Assembly: GCA_973895155.1 (NCBI GenBank)
Contig: OZ316897.1
Span: 5,890,001-5,954,000 of the forward strand
Reading direction: 5' to 3'
From: Marsupella aquatica
Taxonomy: Eukaryota > Marchantiophyta
DNA length: 64,000 nt
Shown one piece after another: positions 49,139 to 59,588 of the stretch. The position numbers and the translations under genes were made by a program. Position 1 is the first letter of the stretch. Every line of letters starts with the position of its first letter. Under the pieces are notes generated by a model. That model worked only from the letters and a program-made list of their open reading frames with translations. It was not told where the DNA came from and searched no databases.

Positions 49139-50702
49139 ATGCCTGGGAGGTGATGAGTTTTTTTTGTGATGGTTTTCCAGTGTTCATTGTCGGTGTTTCA
49201 ATCGGAGTTTCATTGCATGAAACTTGAATTGTGTGTGGCTAAGCGGATAGATTAGTGAGAGGGCTTTCGATCGATGTATAGAACTCACTGGTTGGTATCC
49301 GTGGTGTGGAGGAATCAGAGTTTGCGTTATTCTAGATTTATTCATGTTCGATGGTTATTCGGGGAGAGACCAAAGTTTGTGTTTGCAACGGTGTGAGTTG
49401 TGCGATGCAGCAAGCGTTGCATGCTATAGCTCAAGTTGTAAGTTGAGGCGAGCTTGTCATTTTGGTACCTGGTTTGCTGGCATTTGTTGTGCAAGTGTGA
49501 CGTGACAAGTATGTGTTGAGTTCAGGTTTTTTGACAAACTATGGTGCTTGTTTTTCCCTTAACCGGGTTCCTCATTGTGATGGTCAACTCAAAGTTGTAA
49601 ACGCAAAATGCTAGGGCTCAACGGAGAGATTGCAACAAAGCGGCCGTTTTGAGTCCAGGATGGGCACTTGACACGGAGTGGAGGCGACATGACAAAAGTT
49701 TTTCTTTTGCTAGTGGTGCAGACAGCGCCTGTGTAATTCGACAACTTTTCTTGTCAGTGTTGGCACTTTTCTTGTTGAATCGGTGGAAGGTGTGTAATCG
49801 ACTTCTTTCCTTGGAATTGGCAAAATATTTTTGGCCAATTTTTGCTTAGGTTAAGGCTAATTTCCTCGTGTATACACACACTGGCCGGCCCGGCCCGATA
49901 CCCCTTTACCCCCGTCAAACCCCTCCCGCTTGCCGGTGTATAGCCACGGCCATAATCGGGTCCACAGTGCCAGCCGGCGCGCGACCCACCGTTCTCCTCC
50001 TCTCGCTCGCGATCCGGAGCCCTCCCGATCGCCCTGCCCTTGAGGTTGCTTGCCACTTCGCGGCACCGGCTGTTGCCCCGGTGGCTGCCTTTTACTGCCG
50101 GCCCCTGCCCCAACGCCTTGTATTTCCCCTGGCCCAATACGCGTATGCGCAACGCGTGTGCGTGTTTTGGGGCCCATATTTTGCTAAGGGGCAATTACAC
50201 CCCCTTTAGGCCATTTTTAGCATTTTTTCTTGGTTTTCCATTGGTTAACGACATCCCGGGCCCAGTGACCCTCTGCTTTAACCGGCTGGACAAGGGGAAC
50301 GGCCCCATGTGAGACTTGTCGGACTATGCAGGAATATTCCCAAAAAATAGAGAGCTAATTTTTGGCCATCCAACAAAGATTCTACATGCCAAACAGTAAC
50401 TTTTTTGGTTCTTTTTTGGCAAGGTCGTAGCCATTGAAGTTAGCAACGCGGCGCACCAATCAAATTGCAATTTTGACAATGGGTTGTACTTGGCATTTTG
50501 GTTATTCCCTAAGTTGGTCAAAACGGGAGAGTTTCCCAAGGTTTTACCCACCCCGACCAAAATTTGAATAACTCTTCCGTTGAATTTCAATTTCAATTTT
50601 GGTTTTTAGTGTTGGACTCCTAGCTTTGTGGGCTACGCGGGACGTTTAGGTTTGAGTTTTTTGAGAAGTTGTGAAAAACAATATTTTTTGTGATTTTCTC
50701 AT
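49139..50702 (+). other. Untranslated leader of copia copy II
   Basis: About 1.56 kb with no known protein domain. It matches the copy I leader in places (GGTTTTACCCACCCCGACC near 50540). A GC-rich part at 49880-50200 yields long frames on both strands, which are judged compositional. Confidence 0.6.
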
Positions 50703-51666
50703 ATGAATGATTCTCAGGAGATTTTTGAAGATGTGGAACTTGAAACACGAGGATCACCACGGCGGTTTGAGGTGGAGAGAGAGGAGCCAGAGGAAGAGCA
50801 TGTGACACCGGTACCATCACCGGTGCAACGTGTGGTGGAGGAAGCAGTTCTACTACCGAAGCTCATGATAGTACCAAAGAAGATGGGGACGTTCAAGCTT
50901 GGGGGACCCAAGTATGAAGTGACAAAGTATGATGGGCGCTCTAACTACTTGCTCTAAGAGAAGTAGGTGAAGGGAGTGTTCTATGCTTCAAGGGATGGGC
51001 CAACTGTTGAGCCCTCGTGAAGACGATGTTGATGAGAAACAATGTGACCGCATGCAGGAGCAGGGAGTGTGGTGTGTTACACTCTATCTCATGTCTCCCA
51101 TCATCAAGCAGTTGGGTGCACATAAGGATTGCATGTCCTTGTTTGCAGAATTGCAGAGCAAGTATCACCATAAGGAGTTGTCAAACCGGCTCTACACTTC
51201 CTACAAAATGAGTTTCAAGATGAAGGAAACCAGTACAAAATTGCAGGATGATGTGGATGCTTTCAATGACATGGTCGTTGACTTGGAATACCTTGGGGAG
51301 ACTTTGAGTGATGAGACAAAGGCTCTACAGCTTCTCAATTCATTGCTTCCATCTTACCAGTCCCTATCACGGGTGTTGTTGCATCATGATAGGGATACTA
51401 TTTCGTACAATGACGTGGTAAGTTCTCTGCTTAGTGATGATCTTCAGCAAAAGATGCACAGCACGTCACAACCTTCATCATCTGGTGCTGCCCTCAATGT
51501 TAACCGTGGAAGGAGTATGCAGCGACCAACTGGGGACCGTAGAACCCAATTTAGATCTAAATCCAGATCTAAGTCCAGGGACAAATCCCCTCAGAGGAGG
51601 CAGGTGACATGTTGGAAGTGCAACCAGGTTGGACACTTCAAGCGAGACTGCCCAAGGGGAAGGTAA
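50703..51666 (+). pseudogene. Copia copy II gag (broken)
   Basis: Starts at the ATG at 50703 in the same context as copy I. The first segment ends at a TAA where the family has Trp (NYLLWEK in copy I); after a frameshift the second segment 50983-51666 continues. It has LFAELQSKYHHKELSNRLYTSYKMSFKM, then LPSYQSLSRVLLHHD, a basic Ser/Arg part and the zinc knuckle CWKCNQVGHFKRDC. Just after the knuckle, at about 51660, sequence changes to methyltransferase-like coding. Protease, integrase and RT are absent. Confidence 0.88.
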
Positions 51667-53254
51667 TAGTTCCGGTTGACGCCACAAGTACCAGGAAGAA
51701 AAGAAAGAGAGCTATCGAAGGTGGACCTTCTTCAAGGGAGAGTGTTGCAGCATCTGGTGTCCAACGTGAAGTTGGAAACTTCAAAACTAGAGTGTCTCGT
51801 CATGCCATGGTTGAGACAAGCATATCCAAATTTTTTGACTTGACTTTCAACAAGGGGGAAAAACCTGAATGGGTTAGTAATGTGGAGAAGTGGGGGAAGG
51901 ATCTCGTTAAGTCGGGATATAAAGAGAAGGGTGTTTTGCGGGGAGGAAAAGAAAGATCGTTTGGAGTGGATGCGGGTTTCATTTAATTACCAACCGGGTT
52001 CAAACCAACGATCATAGATAAGAAGGTTCCTAAATGGAACACTCCAGATCACTCCATGGCTAGATCTTTTTTCAAGTCCATGGATCCATTTCTATCAGAT
52101 GATGGATTCCTTGCAATTCTACACAATGGGGAGTATGATCCCATGTCTCAAGTCATTGCTGCATGTCAGGAATCGAGAAAATTTCAGTGCATATGCACGC
52201 ATAATGTTGTAATGTCTGTCCTGATGTACGCGGCAAAGACAGACTGTCAAGTAATCATGTACTCTTAACTATGTCGCATTTTGAAATATAACTCGTTTAA
52301 CCTGGAGTTGCCAACTGACACTTGGGATTGCTTTCCGCAGATGTTTACCCTCAGGCTGGACATATTTGGTCGAATTAATGGGAAATGCAAAATTCCCAAA
52401 GACCCTAAATTCCGTCCACTCTCCATCAGTGAGGACCCCTTGGTCACCAATTTGATCGGACTCCCTTCTCTCAAATCCGACCCATTCCCGCAAATGGAGT
52501 TTTCTGGAAATGCTCGCCTGTCTGTTGGGTTTATGCAATCTATCATTGAGCTTGTCACCCGACCTCGTGATATTTTTATGGATTGGACCGCTGGGGCTGG
52601 AAGCTCCTTCATTGCTGGAGACTTCTCCGGGAGGTTTGTGCTCGGGATAGAACATAGAAAAGAATTTATTGAAACCACTTCGAAGGTTTTCATGGATTTG
52701 TTGTCTCCCAAAGAGATTGCGGTTTTACCTCCACCTATTCCTATTGCCGACAGAAAGAAGCGAGATAAGCTTCGGTCGGTACTCAATTTTGATTCTGATG
52801 ATGAGTCCAGTGAAGGTGGAGATGGAGAGGAACAAGGTACAGGGGACTCGGAGGAGGAAAAGGAAGAACCTCGTCGATCTCCTGATGAAACGGATAGTGA
52901 TGACTCTTCCGAGTAATGTTCATAAACTCGTAAGCTTCTTTCTCCATTCCCGTCAATTTATAACATTGATGTATTGTTTTGGAGAAAGGCACCTAACTTC
53001 CTGGATTTTGTTTGATCAGGTCAGAGTGGAATGCGAGGAGACGTTTCAAACTGCGAAGGAGGGTTCCTAGACACAACATAGAAACACCTGAAAAACCTTT
53101 TGTTCTTCCCTCCTATGCAGAGAAAGCCGCAAGGAAAGCTGAGAGTACAAGGACGCTTTGCTGGGAAAACAAAGGTCTTCGGTTACGAAGGGGTGTTGAC
53201 AGGAAGTTCATTAAACATCCTTGTGTTGATGACTCTCCCGCAGCCAGTACGTAG
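51667..53254 (+). pseudogene. DNA N4/N6-methyltransferase-like pseudogene with one intron
   Basis: One frame runs from about 51667 to 52912 with two TAA stops (51984, 52266). It then continues after a GT-AG intron (52913-53019) in frame to a stop at 53254. The text before and after each stop reads as one protein. At 52568-52667 is DIFMDWTAGAGSSFIAGDF followed by GRFVLGIEHRKEF, the motif I pattern (D-x-x-x-G-x-G-S … GIE) that binds S-adenosylmethionine. Motif I lies C-terminal to the rest, as in permuted beta-class N4-cytosine/N6-adenine methyltransferases. The expected catalytic (D/N/S)PP(Y/F/W) is not evident upstream. The C-terminal part is acidic, then strongly basic. The N-terminal boundary with the copia gag is abrupt. 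Enzyme class is inferred from motif I and motif order only. Confidence 0.6.
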
Positions 53255-53364
53255 ATGATGAGGTTGTGTCCACGGACAAATCCGAGAGTACAGATTCTGG
53301 TTCCGAATCAGAATCTGCAGAATTGTGACACGTATTGAGGAATTTAGGGAGTAATTTTTTACCA

Positions 53365-53463
53365 ACGCCTGGCGCTAGTACCAACTTGTATTCAAATCCT
53401 CTCATTGAGTCCTTATAAATGAATGTCTGATTCCTTGTGTTTTTTACAAGCGCCAGGCGCTTG
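53365..53463. repeat. Two GCGCC-centred palindromes
   Basis: ACGCCTGGCGCT at 53365-53376 and CAAGCGCCAGGCGCTTG at 53447-53463; the second is a near-perfect 17-mer palindrome. Related sites recur at 62774-63026. Confidence 0.7.
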
Positions 53464-53671
53464 CCAAATGGTGATTCATAAAGTGAATATTTCCGGCTCT
53501 TATTTGTTTAACATGGCCGTTTGGTCTTTGTCGTGTCCTACCAAGGGTCATCAGAATGAGACAAATAGTAGTCAATACATAGTATAATATACGTTTTGGA
53601 TACCAACGGCCATTTCATTTAGGTCCGTTATTTTTCCAAAGAAACCCATATCGGCTGTATTCAGACGATAT

Positions 53672-53790
53672 TTTTGGATCTCTAGGATGACATTCGGATC
53701 TCTTGTTGACAGTTTTTTTGCACGACATTTTCGGATCTCTTGTTGACGGCATCTCTCTCGGATGATATTTTAGGATCTCTTTTTGTGGTG
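53672..53790. repeat. Short tandem array with GGATCTCT
   Basis: Four units built on GGATCTCT(T/A) with GACGATATTTT or GACATTTT between them, at spacings of about 20-40 bp. Units are degenerate. No function is evident. Confidence 0.6.
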
Positions 53791-54880
53791 CGTCCCATGG
53801 CTCCCTAAACCCAAGAAACCCCCCAGCTCAAGCCAATTCCCGCAGGTTTCGCGCTTGGCGAGGCCGTTTCCGCGGCTTAGCGGCATGGGACGCTGCTTAC
53901 TTCCTTCTACTACTACTATTAACATTTTACACACATATACTGGATAGATCCTTCATCGGGTCATGAGATACGTAGCCGACCTAATCTAGGCCTTCCCTTG
54001 TCTTCCCCTCCATCTTGTTAGGTATATATGTTTGGATTCCGCCGCCGAAATGATCCCCAATAGGCTTGGTTAAGCCGCTAAGACCTCTCTCAGCTCGACA
54101 CGTCCAACTCTCTCACTCCCTTGCTTACTTTCCTTCCTTCTAGTTGATGTGGGCACTCTTCACACAAGTTAATACGACACACAAATAGCAAAATGACTCC
54201 TTCTGACTGAGTCATACCATGCACTTGCCATACAAACAGTACATCTCATACACAAGCTCTGCGAACTAAGCCGTGAGGCCAACTCTATTCAGCTCTTAGG
54301 CATGAGGAAACATGAATATACACAAGGTCACGGTATGACTAACCGAGAGCTTCTCTTACTACTTGATCCCAGCCCGGCTGGTGCAAACTAAAAACTTGCT
54401 AAAGAAGAGACCCTGAGCTCCCCGCTGCCCAGGTATTTATCCTGGCAGTGGATCTGTCCAGAACTTCGCTGCGTAAGCTTAATCTATCCTACCTGTAATC
54501 TATCTAACTGTACAGCGAGGCAGGAACACAACTGTTGCTCCTGCCAGTGGAACCGCAATCCCACTAAGCTAAGTGTCAGGGCCGCCTCCTGGTCCTGATC
54601 CTAATCCTAAACTTGGAGATCATCGCCCGCCCTGCCCACTCACGCCTCCTACCTCCACGTTCGCCCTTCCTAAAAGGAACGACGCCCTTGCACTGTCACG
54701 ACACCGATGGTGGATCCTCAATGGACGCCCCCAACGCTTCCTCCTCAGCCACTGTCGTAGGTTCATTCTCTGACAGATTACCTGCCCTTGACTGAGTCAA
54801 CTCTCCATCGGCCTGACTGGGTCTACCATCGGCATCGGCGTCGGCTCGGGAATCATTCTCGGCTACAGCCTCAGCCTCAG

Positions 54881-57800
54881 CTATGGTCTCCCCGCCTGCT
54901 CAAGAGGCGGATCTGGGATACCGGCCTCATTATTGAGTAGTTCGGCTTGGGCCGCGCCATCCCCACCTTTGGTGATAGCGGGATCTATTGCCGTGTTCAT
55001 GCCGGAGGTTGGTGCTGGGTCTACCTCCTTGGTCACCACGGCCAGTGGAGTTGTATTACTCCTTGACCCTGAAGGTTTCCGCTTCTTCTTCTTTTCTGGT
55101 TTGGCAGCTGGTCCCTTCCCCTTCCCACTTACTTTCGTCACTGGTGCAGGTGGCGCGGCTTGTTCTTCGGCCAATACCACTCCTGGTAACTTGGTTGCCC
55201 CAATTGGAGTTGGGCCTGATGAAGACAAGCACTTAAATACCGCGGCTTGTTTCTTCAGCCGCTCTGTTTGGTTGTCGGCCCGCCACTGTAGGTTCTCCAT
55301 CTTCCTCGTGATTTCCTCCAACTCCTCTTGGGTCTCATCCAGGTCCTTGCGCGCCTCTTCTAGCTCATTTTTGGCTTCCTCCAATTCCCTGTGGGCTTCC
55401 TCCAATTCCTTCTTGGTGGTAGCCCTCTCCTCCCGGGTTGCTCTTAGCTCCTTGTCGAGCTCTGCAATGATGACAGACTCCATCTGGTTCATCTTGGCGT
55501 AAGTTTGATCGAGCATCTCGTCCTTCTCCCGTAGGTCGGCCTTGAAGCTGGCCGTCAGGGACGCAAGCTCCTGCTGCAGCGCCATAATCCCTTGATAGGA
55601 TTTCCCTAACTCGGCCTCCTTCTGCTCAAGGGCTCCGCGGATTTTCTCGAGCTCCCCCTTCAACGCCCATTCCTTTCTTTGGGTCTCCGCCATGGCCCGG
55701 TTGTTGGCTGTTATGTGGGCCTCCTCTGCATTCCTCAGCTCTCGCTTCCACTTCTCCCTCTCTTTGATCGTATCGGCCAACTCTCCTTGGATCCGCGTCA
55801 GTAGATTCTCGATCATCCAATTATCAGATTGTGCGGTATCCAACTGGCCCTGCATGATATTTAGCTCATGCCACTTAATCCGCAGCTCATCTTGGGCTTT
55901 CTTGGCCACCCTCAGGTCCTTGATTTTGGCTTTCCTTTCCCTAAGCCGACGGATGACCTCGTCCTTCTTGCTTCTTTCCAAGGCCACCGCTTCTTCTAAT
56001 TGGCGCTTCTCCAACATCTCCCTCTGGAAAAAGGGTCCCTGCTTCAACTCCTCCCCAAATATGCTGAGTGCCAGTTCTCCATACATCTCCCCGTACTCCA
56101 TGGCTCTGTCTTTAGCATAGGTGGAGGAAGTAGAAGTCATCGGCATCATCCACCGCGGCCTCTGCTCCCAAGCCGTCTTGCGGATCTCTTCAATCGTGGC
56201 TAGAGGTTTGCTTCCTTTTTTGGCTAGCCGCTTGATGTCCTCCGGCCAATCTCCTCCTGGCAAATCCTTTTCTCTAGCCAGGGCTGCCTCCTCTTCCTGC
56301 CTGATTCACTCCTGAAATTCCTGCGCCATCTGTTTTATGCCGTCAAAGCTCGGGGGAGCAACATCTGGTGGGGGAGACTCAGGGCTACTCTACTGGTTGG
56401 GGTCCCCTCGTACTACCCTTGGAAGTGTGGGGATAAACCGGCCACAGGTCCTTATCCTGGAGCCTGATGGTCCGACCCATAGCCGGAGTTATCATGGCTG
56501 CAGTCCTCCACTGCCTCCTCTACTTCTTGGACTTCCGGCTTCTCCCTCTCCTCTTCGTCCGTAGGAGCTTCAGGCAATTATGCCTCAGATTCAGAGCTTG
56601 AGACTCCCACGTACATTCGAACACCCGGCTTGGATTCTGGCCTGATTCTCTCCTTGTCTCCAGTAAAGGGGTTTTCCCTTGTAAGCCGGTGTAGGCCTAC
56701 CTCTGGAGCAGTGTCCTGCATTGTTGCTGTTGCCGATGCCGATCTCTTTTCTTTCTCCAGTAGTTTCAGCAGATTCTGCATGCCTGGTTGCTGCATCGGC
56801 AAGTCCTCCGTCCTTGGCCTAAACACCTGCTCAATCGTAGGGCTAACAGGTGGTTGAGGCTTCTCTGCTACCGGCCTCGGTGCTGGAGCTTCCTCGGGTG
56901 CCCTTACCTGCAGGGGAAGTACTGGGGCAAAGGTCTGACCTCTGGCATACCGCACAACAGCGACATATGATAGCCAAGCCGCGACACGCTCCCCATGCCG
57001 ATTACCTGTTGCTCCTCCTTTAAGATCTTCTTCAATTGGTTGAGGAGGTACCCGTTGTAGTCCCGGCTTGGGTCTGGCCTCTCTGCCAGATAGACCTGTG
57101 CCTTGCCGATCTCTGCCCTCGGCAAGTTACAGTGCATGGTCACCCGCAAGAAGTCGATCATCTCTCCTATGTGTGGGTTGGTGCAGGTGTTCCGGAAGAA
57201 GCCATTCTTCGTTGATGGCCCGGGGAACGACCGGAACTCCTTGTCAGGCAAGGTCTTCCTGGTATCAACTTTGGTCTTATTGCCTATCGGCAAGCCAAAC
57301 ACTTCGGCAATCACCTTGGGAGTAAGATAGAAATCCTTCCCATATATCCTCGTGCAATTGGTCTCGGGTTCCCATGACCCCACGAATTCTAATAGGTCTG
57401 AATCCGGCACCTCCGGCTTCAACCATGGTAATCTTACAAAGGCCTCTAAGTCGGATCCGGCCATGAAGCCTTGGTACTTCTTGGTCTGCATGGCCGTAAA
57501 GCATGCATCCTCCTCCCGTGCAAAATGTAGTTGCACCTCCACCGGTAGGGTTGCCACCCAGCCTTTCTAGGTGTCATCCCTGGTTGGAATGGCATTGATG
57601 GGATCGACCTCCTCCTCTTTGGCTTCTCCCTGCCTCCTGCTCTGCTGCTCGGCTGGCTTCCTTGGTGCCGCCGACCTCGTTCTTTTTGCCGGTGTGGCTT
57701 CATTGTTGACGGCTCCCTTCCTCTTCATCTCTGCTGCCGTGGAGGTTTCTCCTAGCACCGTTGCCGGGGTCCACCTTTCCGTGCTACCCTTCAATTCCCA

Positions 57801-58160
57801 GTGTATGTCATTGCAGTTCTTGATGGCCTCTCGAATGCCGATGATTCTGTCTTCACAAAACAGAAGATCATCGAGCTGATTGGAAGTAGGAGTCCACAAG
57901 AACTTGGCGTTGATGAGTTTGCCTCCTAAGAAAGCCGTCTTCTGCAGCTCCCACAATCGAGCGAGCTCCTGCCGTTCTCGAGCGGCCCTTTCTGATTCCT
58001 CGTCCTCGTAAGTCTTGATGTACTCAGTTGCCCGTTCGAACAGGCATCCCCCAAAATGTGCCGCTTGATTGACGTTGCTCATACCCTCCTTAGGTTGATC
58101 GTCGGTATCTACTCTCTCCCCGAGTGCTTGCCTAAGCAGCTGACAGTAGTTGGCCTCCCG
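54881..58160 (-). pseudogene. Element B long ORF: unknown protein, same layout as A
   Basis: Minus-strand coding from about 58160 to 54881. The first two parts share a frame across one TAG at 57567; the middle Pro-rich part (56955-56578) and the coiled-coil part (56263-54881) lie in the other two frames. Order: helical N-terminus (ERAARERQELARLWELQ … IREAIKNCNDIHWEL), basic linker (PAKRTRSAAPRKP), globular domain (VRLPWLKPEV, KVIAEVFGLPIGNKTKV, NTCTNPHIGEMIDFL). A Pro-rich linker follows, then about 250 residues of heptad-like coiled coil and a basic end (KPEKKKKRKPSG). FGLP-x-G and the LPW element match element A. No enzymatic motif is seen. Confidence 0.65.
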
Positions 58161-59588
58161 TAGTCATCTACCTAGTTCGTGCTCGCAAATGAGCCACCAT
58201 CTCCTGCAAGCGCTCCTTACCCCTCTCCTCTTCCGGTCCTTCCTCTTGTTGATCCTTCCTAGCCACCGACGCTTAACGCGCCCTAACCCTAATCGAGTTT
58301 TCACCCCCAGCGTCCTTACCTCCGGCCTCGGCCCGGGTTCCATGGTTGCCCCTAATTGTTTATATTTTCCTTGTTTTGTCCCTATACTAAGGTGTTTCTA
58401 GGGTGCATTCCTGCTTTACCCACTTAACTGGCCGAGTGATTCCTGGCTAGGCATCACACTTTTTGATGACAATTTTCAAGGACGACACTTGTCACGGACA
58501 ACAAGTTTTCGGACAGGCGACTATTTTGAGACCGACACCCATTTGCAGCCACTTTGCGGACCTTTTGCGTACATTTTTTGCATTTTTTAGAGGGGAAGTT
58601 GTAGCAAGGTGATAAAGAGATAAATGACTATTTACTCCTTAACAACTCGATTTCGTTCCGGTTAGGAGTGGATAAGATCGAAAAGACCTAATTAACACAA
58701 TTTGAGAAGTTTATACCAACATTCTTAGGTTGGAGAGATTTTTAATGATCTCCTTAACATAAGTGTTTAACCACAAACTCAAATGAGTAATCCTTAGGAT
58801 TCACAGTGCAATAATAAAGACTAGAATTAACAAAGATTGAAACTAGAGGGAGAGTAGATAGGAGTTTTCAAAGTGCAAGAGAATTGAATTTCTGACCATC
58901 ACCACTCCTTCAATAAGGATTATGGCCTAATTTAAGATTCAGAAATCAACATTTTCTATGCTTTTTGATTTCTCGTAGTAACTCTTCTCCATCTCTTGAA
59001 TTTAGAAGACAACAATGTAAATCAACCCGAGACACTTTTCTGGTCGTGCTTAAGACGATACTAGGATACTCGAATTGGTTTACTTCTCCTACAATCCTTA
59101 AGATTGCTTGTTTGAGTTTTGTGCAAATGTCAATTTCCTCTTTGGTGAATCTTCCAAATGTATTGATCACAAATCTCATTGATCTTTCAATATCATTAAG
59201 GCACACTCTAGCATTCATTGAACACTTCACAACAACTCAAGGGTTGCTAAAACTTCTTCCTTTTACTCAACCATGGTAAAAAGAAGGGAAGAAAGACATA
59301 GATTCCTTCAAAGGCAATGAGGAAATCAAATGTATATTTTCTCTCTCTCTCGGTTAACTTTGGGTTCTCCTCCTTTTGTACTAAAAGTGGAGATTATGAA
59401 AAGACATGCCTCTTCAAAACCCAAGTCTAAAGAAATATGTAAATAAAAGTGAACTATCCTAGTCAAAAATGGAGTAGAGTCTCCAATGGATACATCAACA
59501 AAATACTGGAGTCTACTTACTCATATACTAATCTATATAACTATTTCTAAGTCTAAACTAATGTGGTTCTAACTCTCTAAATATAACT
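58161..59588. other. Stretch between elements B and C
   Basis: 58.1-58.4 kb may hold more 5' sequence of B (a charged helix-like frame, GPEEERGKERLQEMVAHLRA, is readable on the minus strand). A 94-codon minus frame at 58946-59230 reads as protein-like but matches no family. A CT-microsatellite is near 59340. Confidence 0.4.

Larger units (their letters stand above)
53255..54880. other. Non-coding stretch downstream of the methyltransferase-like pseudogene
   Basis: Contains GCGCC palindromes, a short tandem array, and from 53.8 to 54.9 kb repeat-like DNA with no recognised gene. The part nearest 54.9 kb probably belongs to the 3' end of element B. Confidence 0.45.

Noticed and set aside
49754-50312. 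Overlapping 90-146-codon frames in a GC-rich segment
   Set aside because: Frames on both strands overlap in the leader of copia copy II and reflect GC composition.
58946-59230. 94-codon minus frame as a gene
   Set aside because: It reads plausibly as protein but has no recognised domain, no clear start context and no supporting neighbour.
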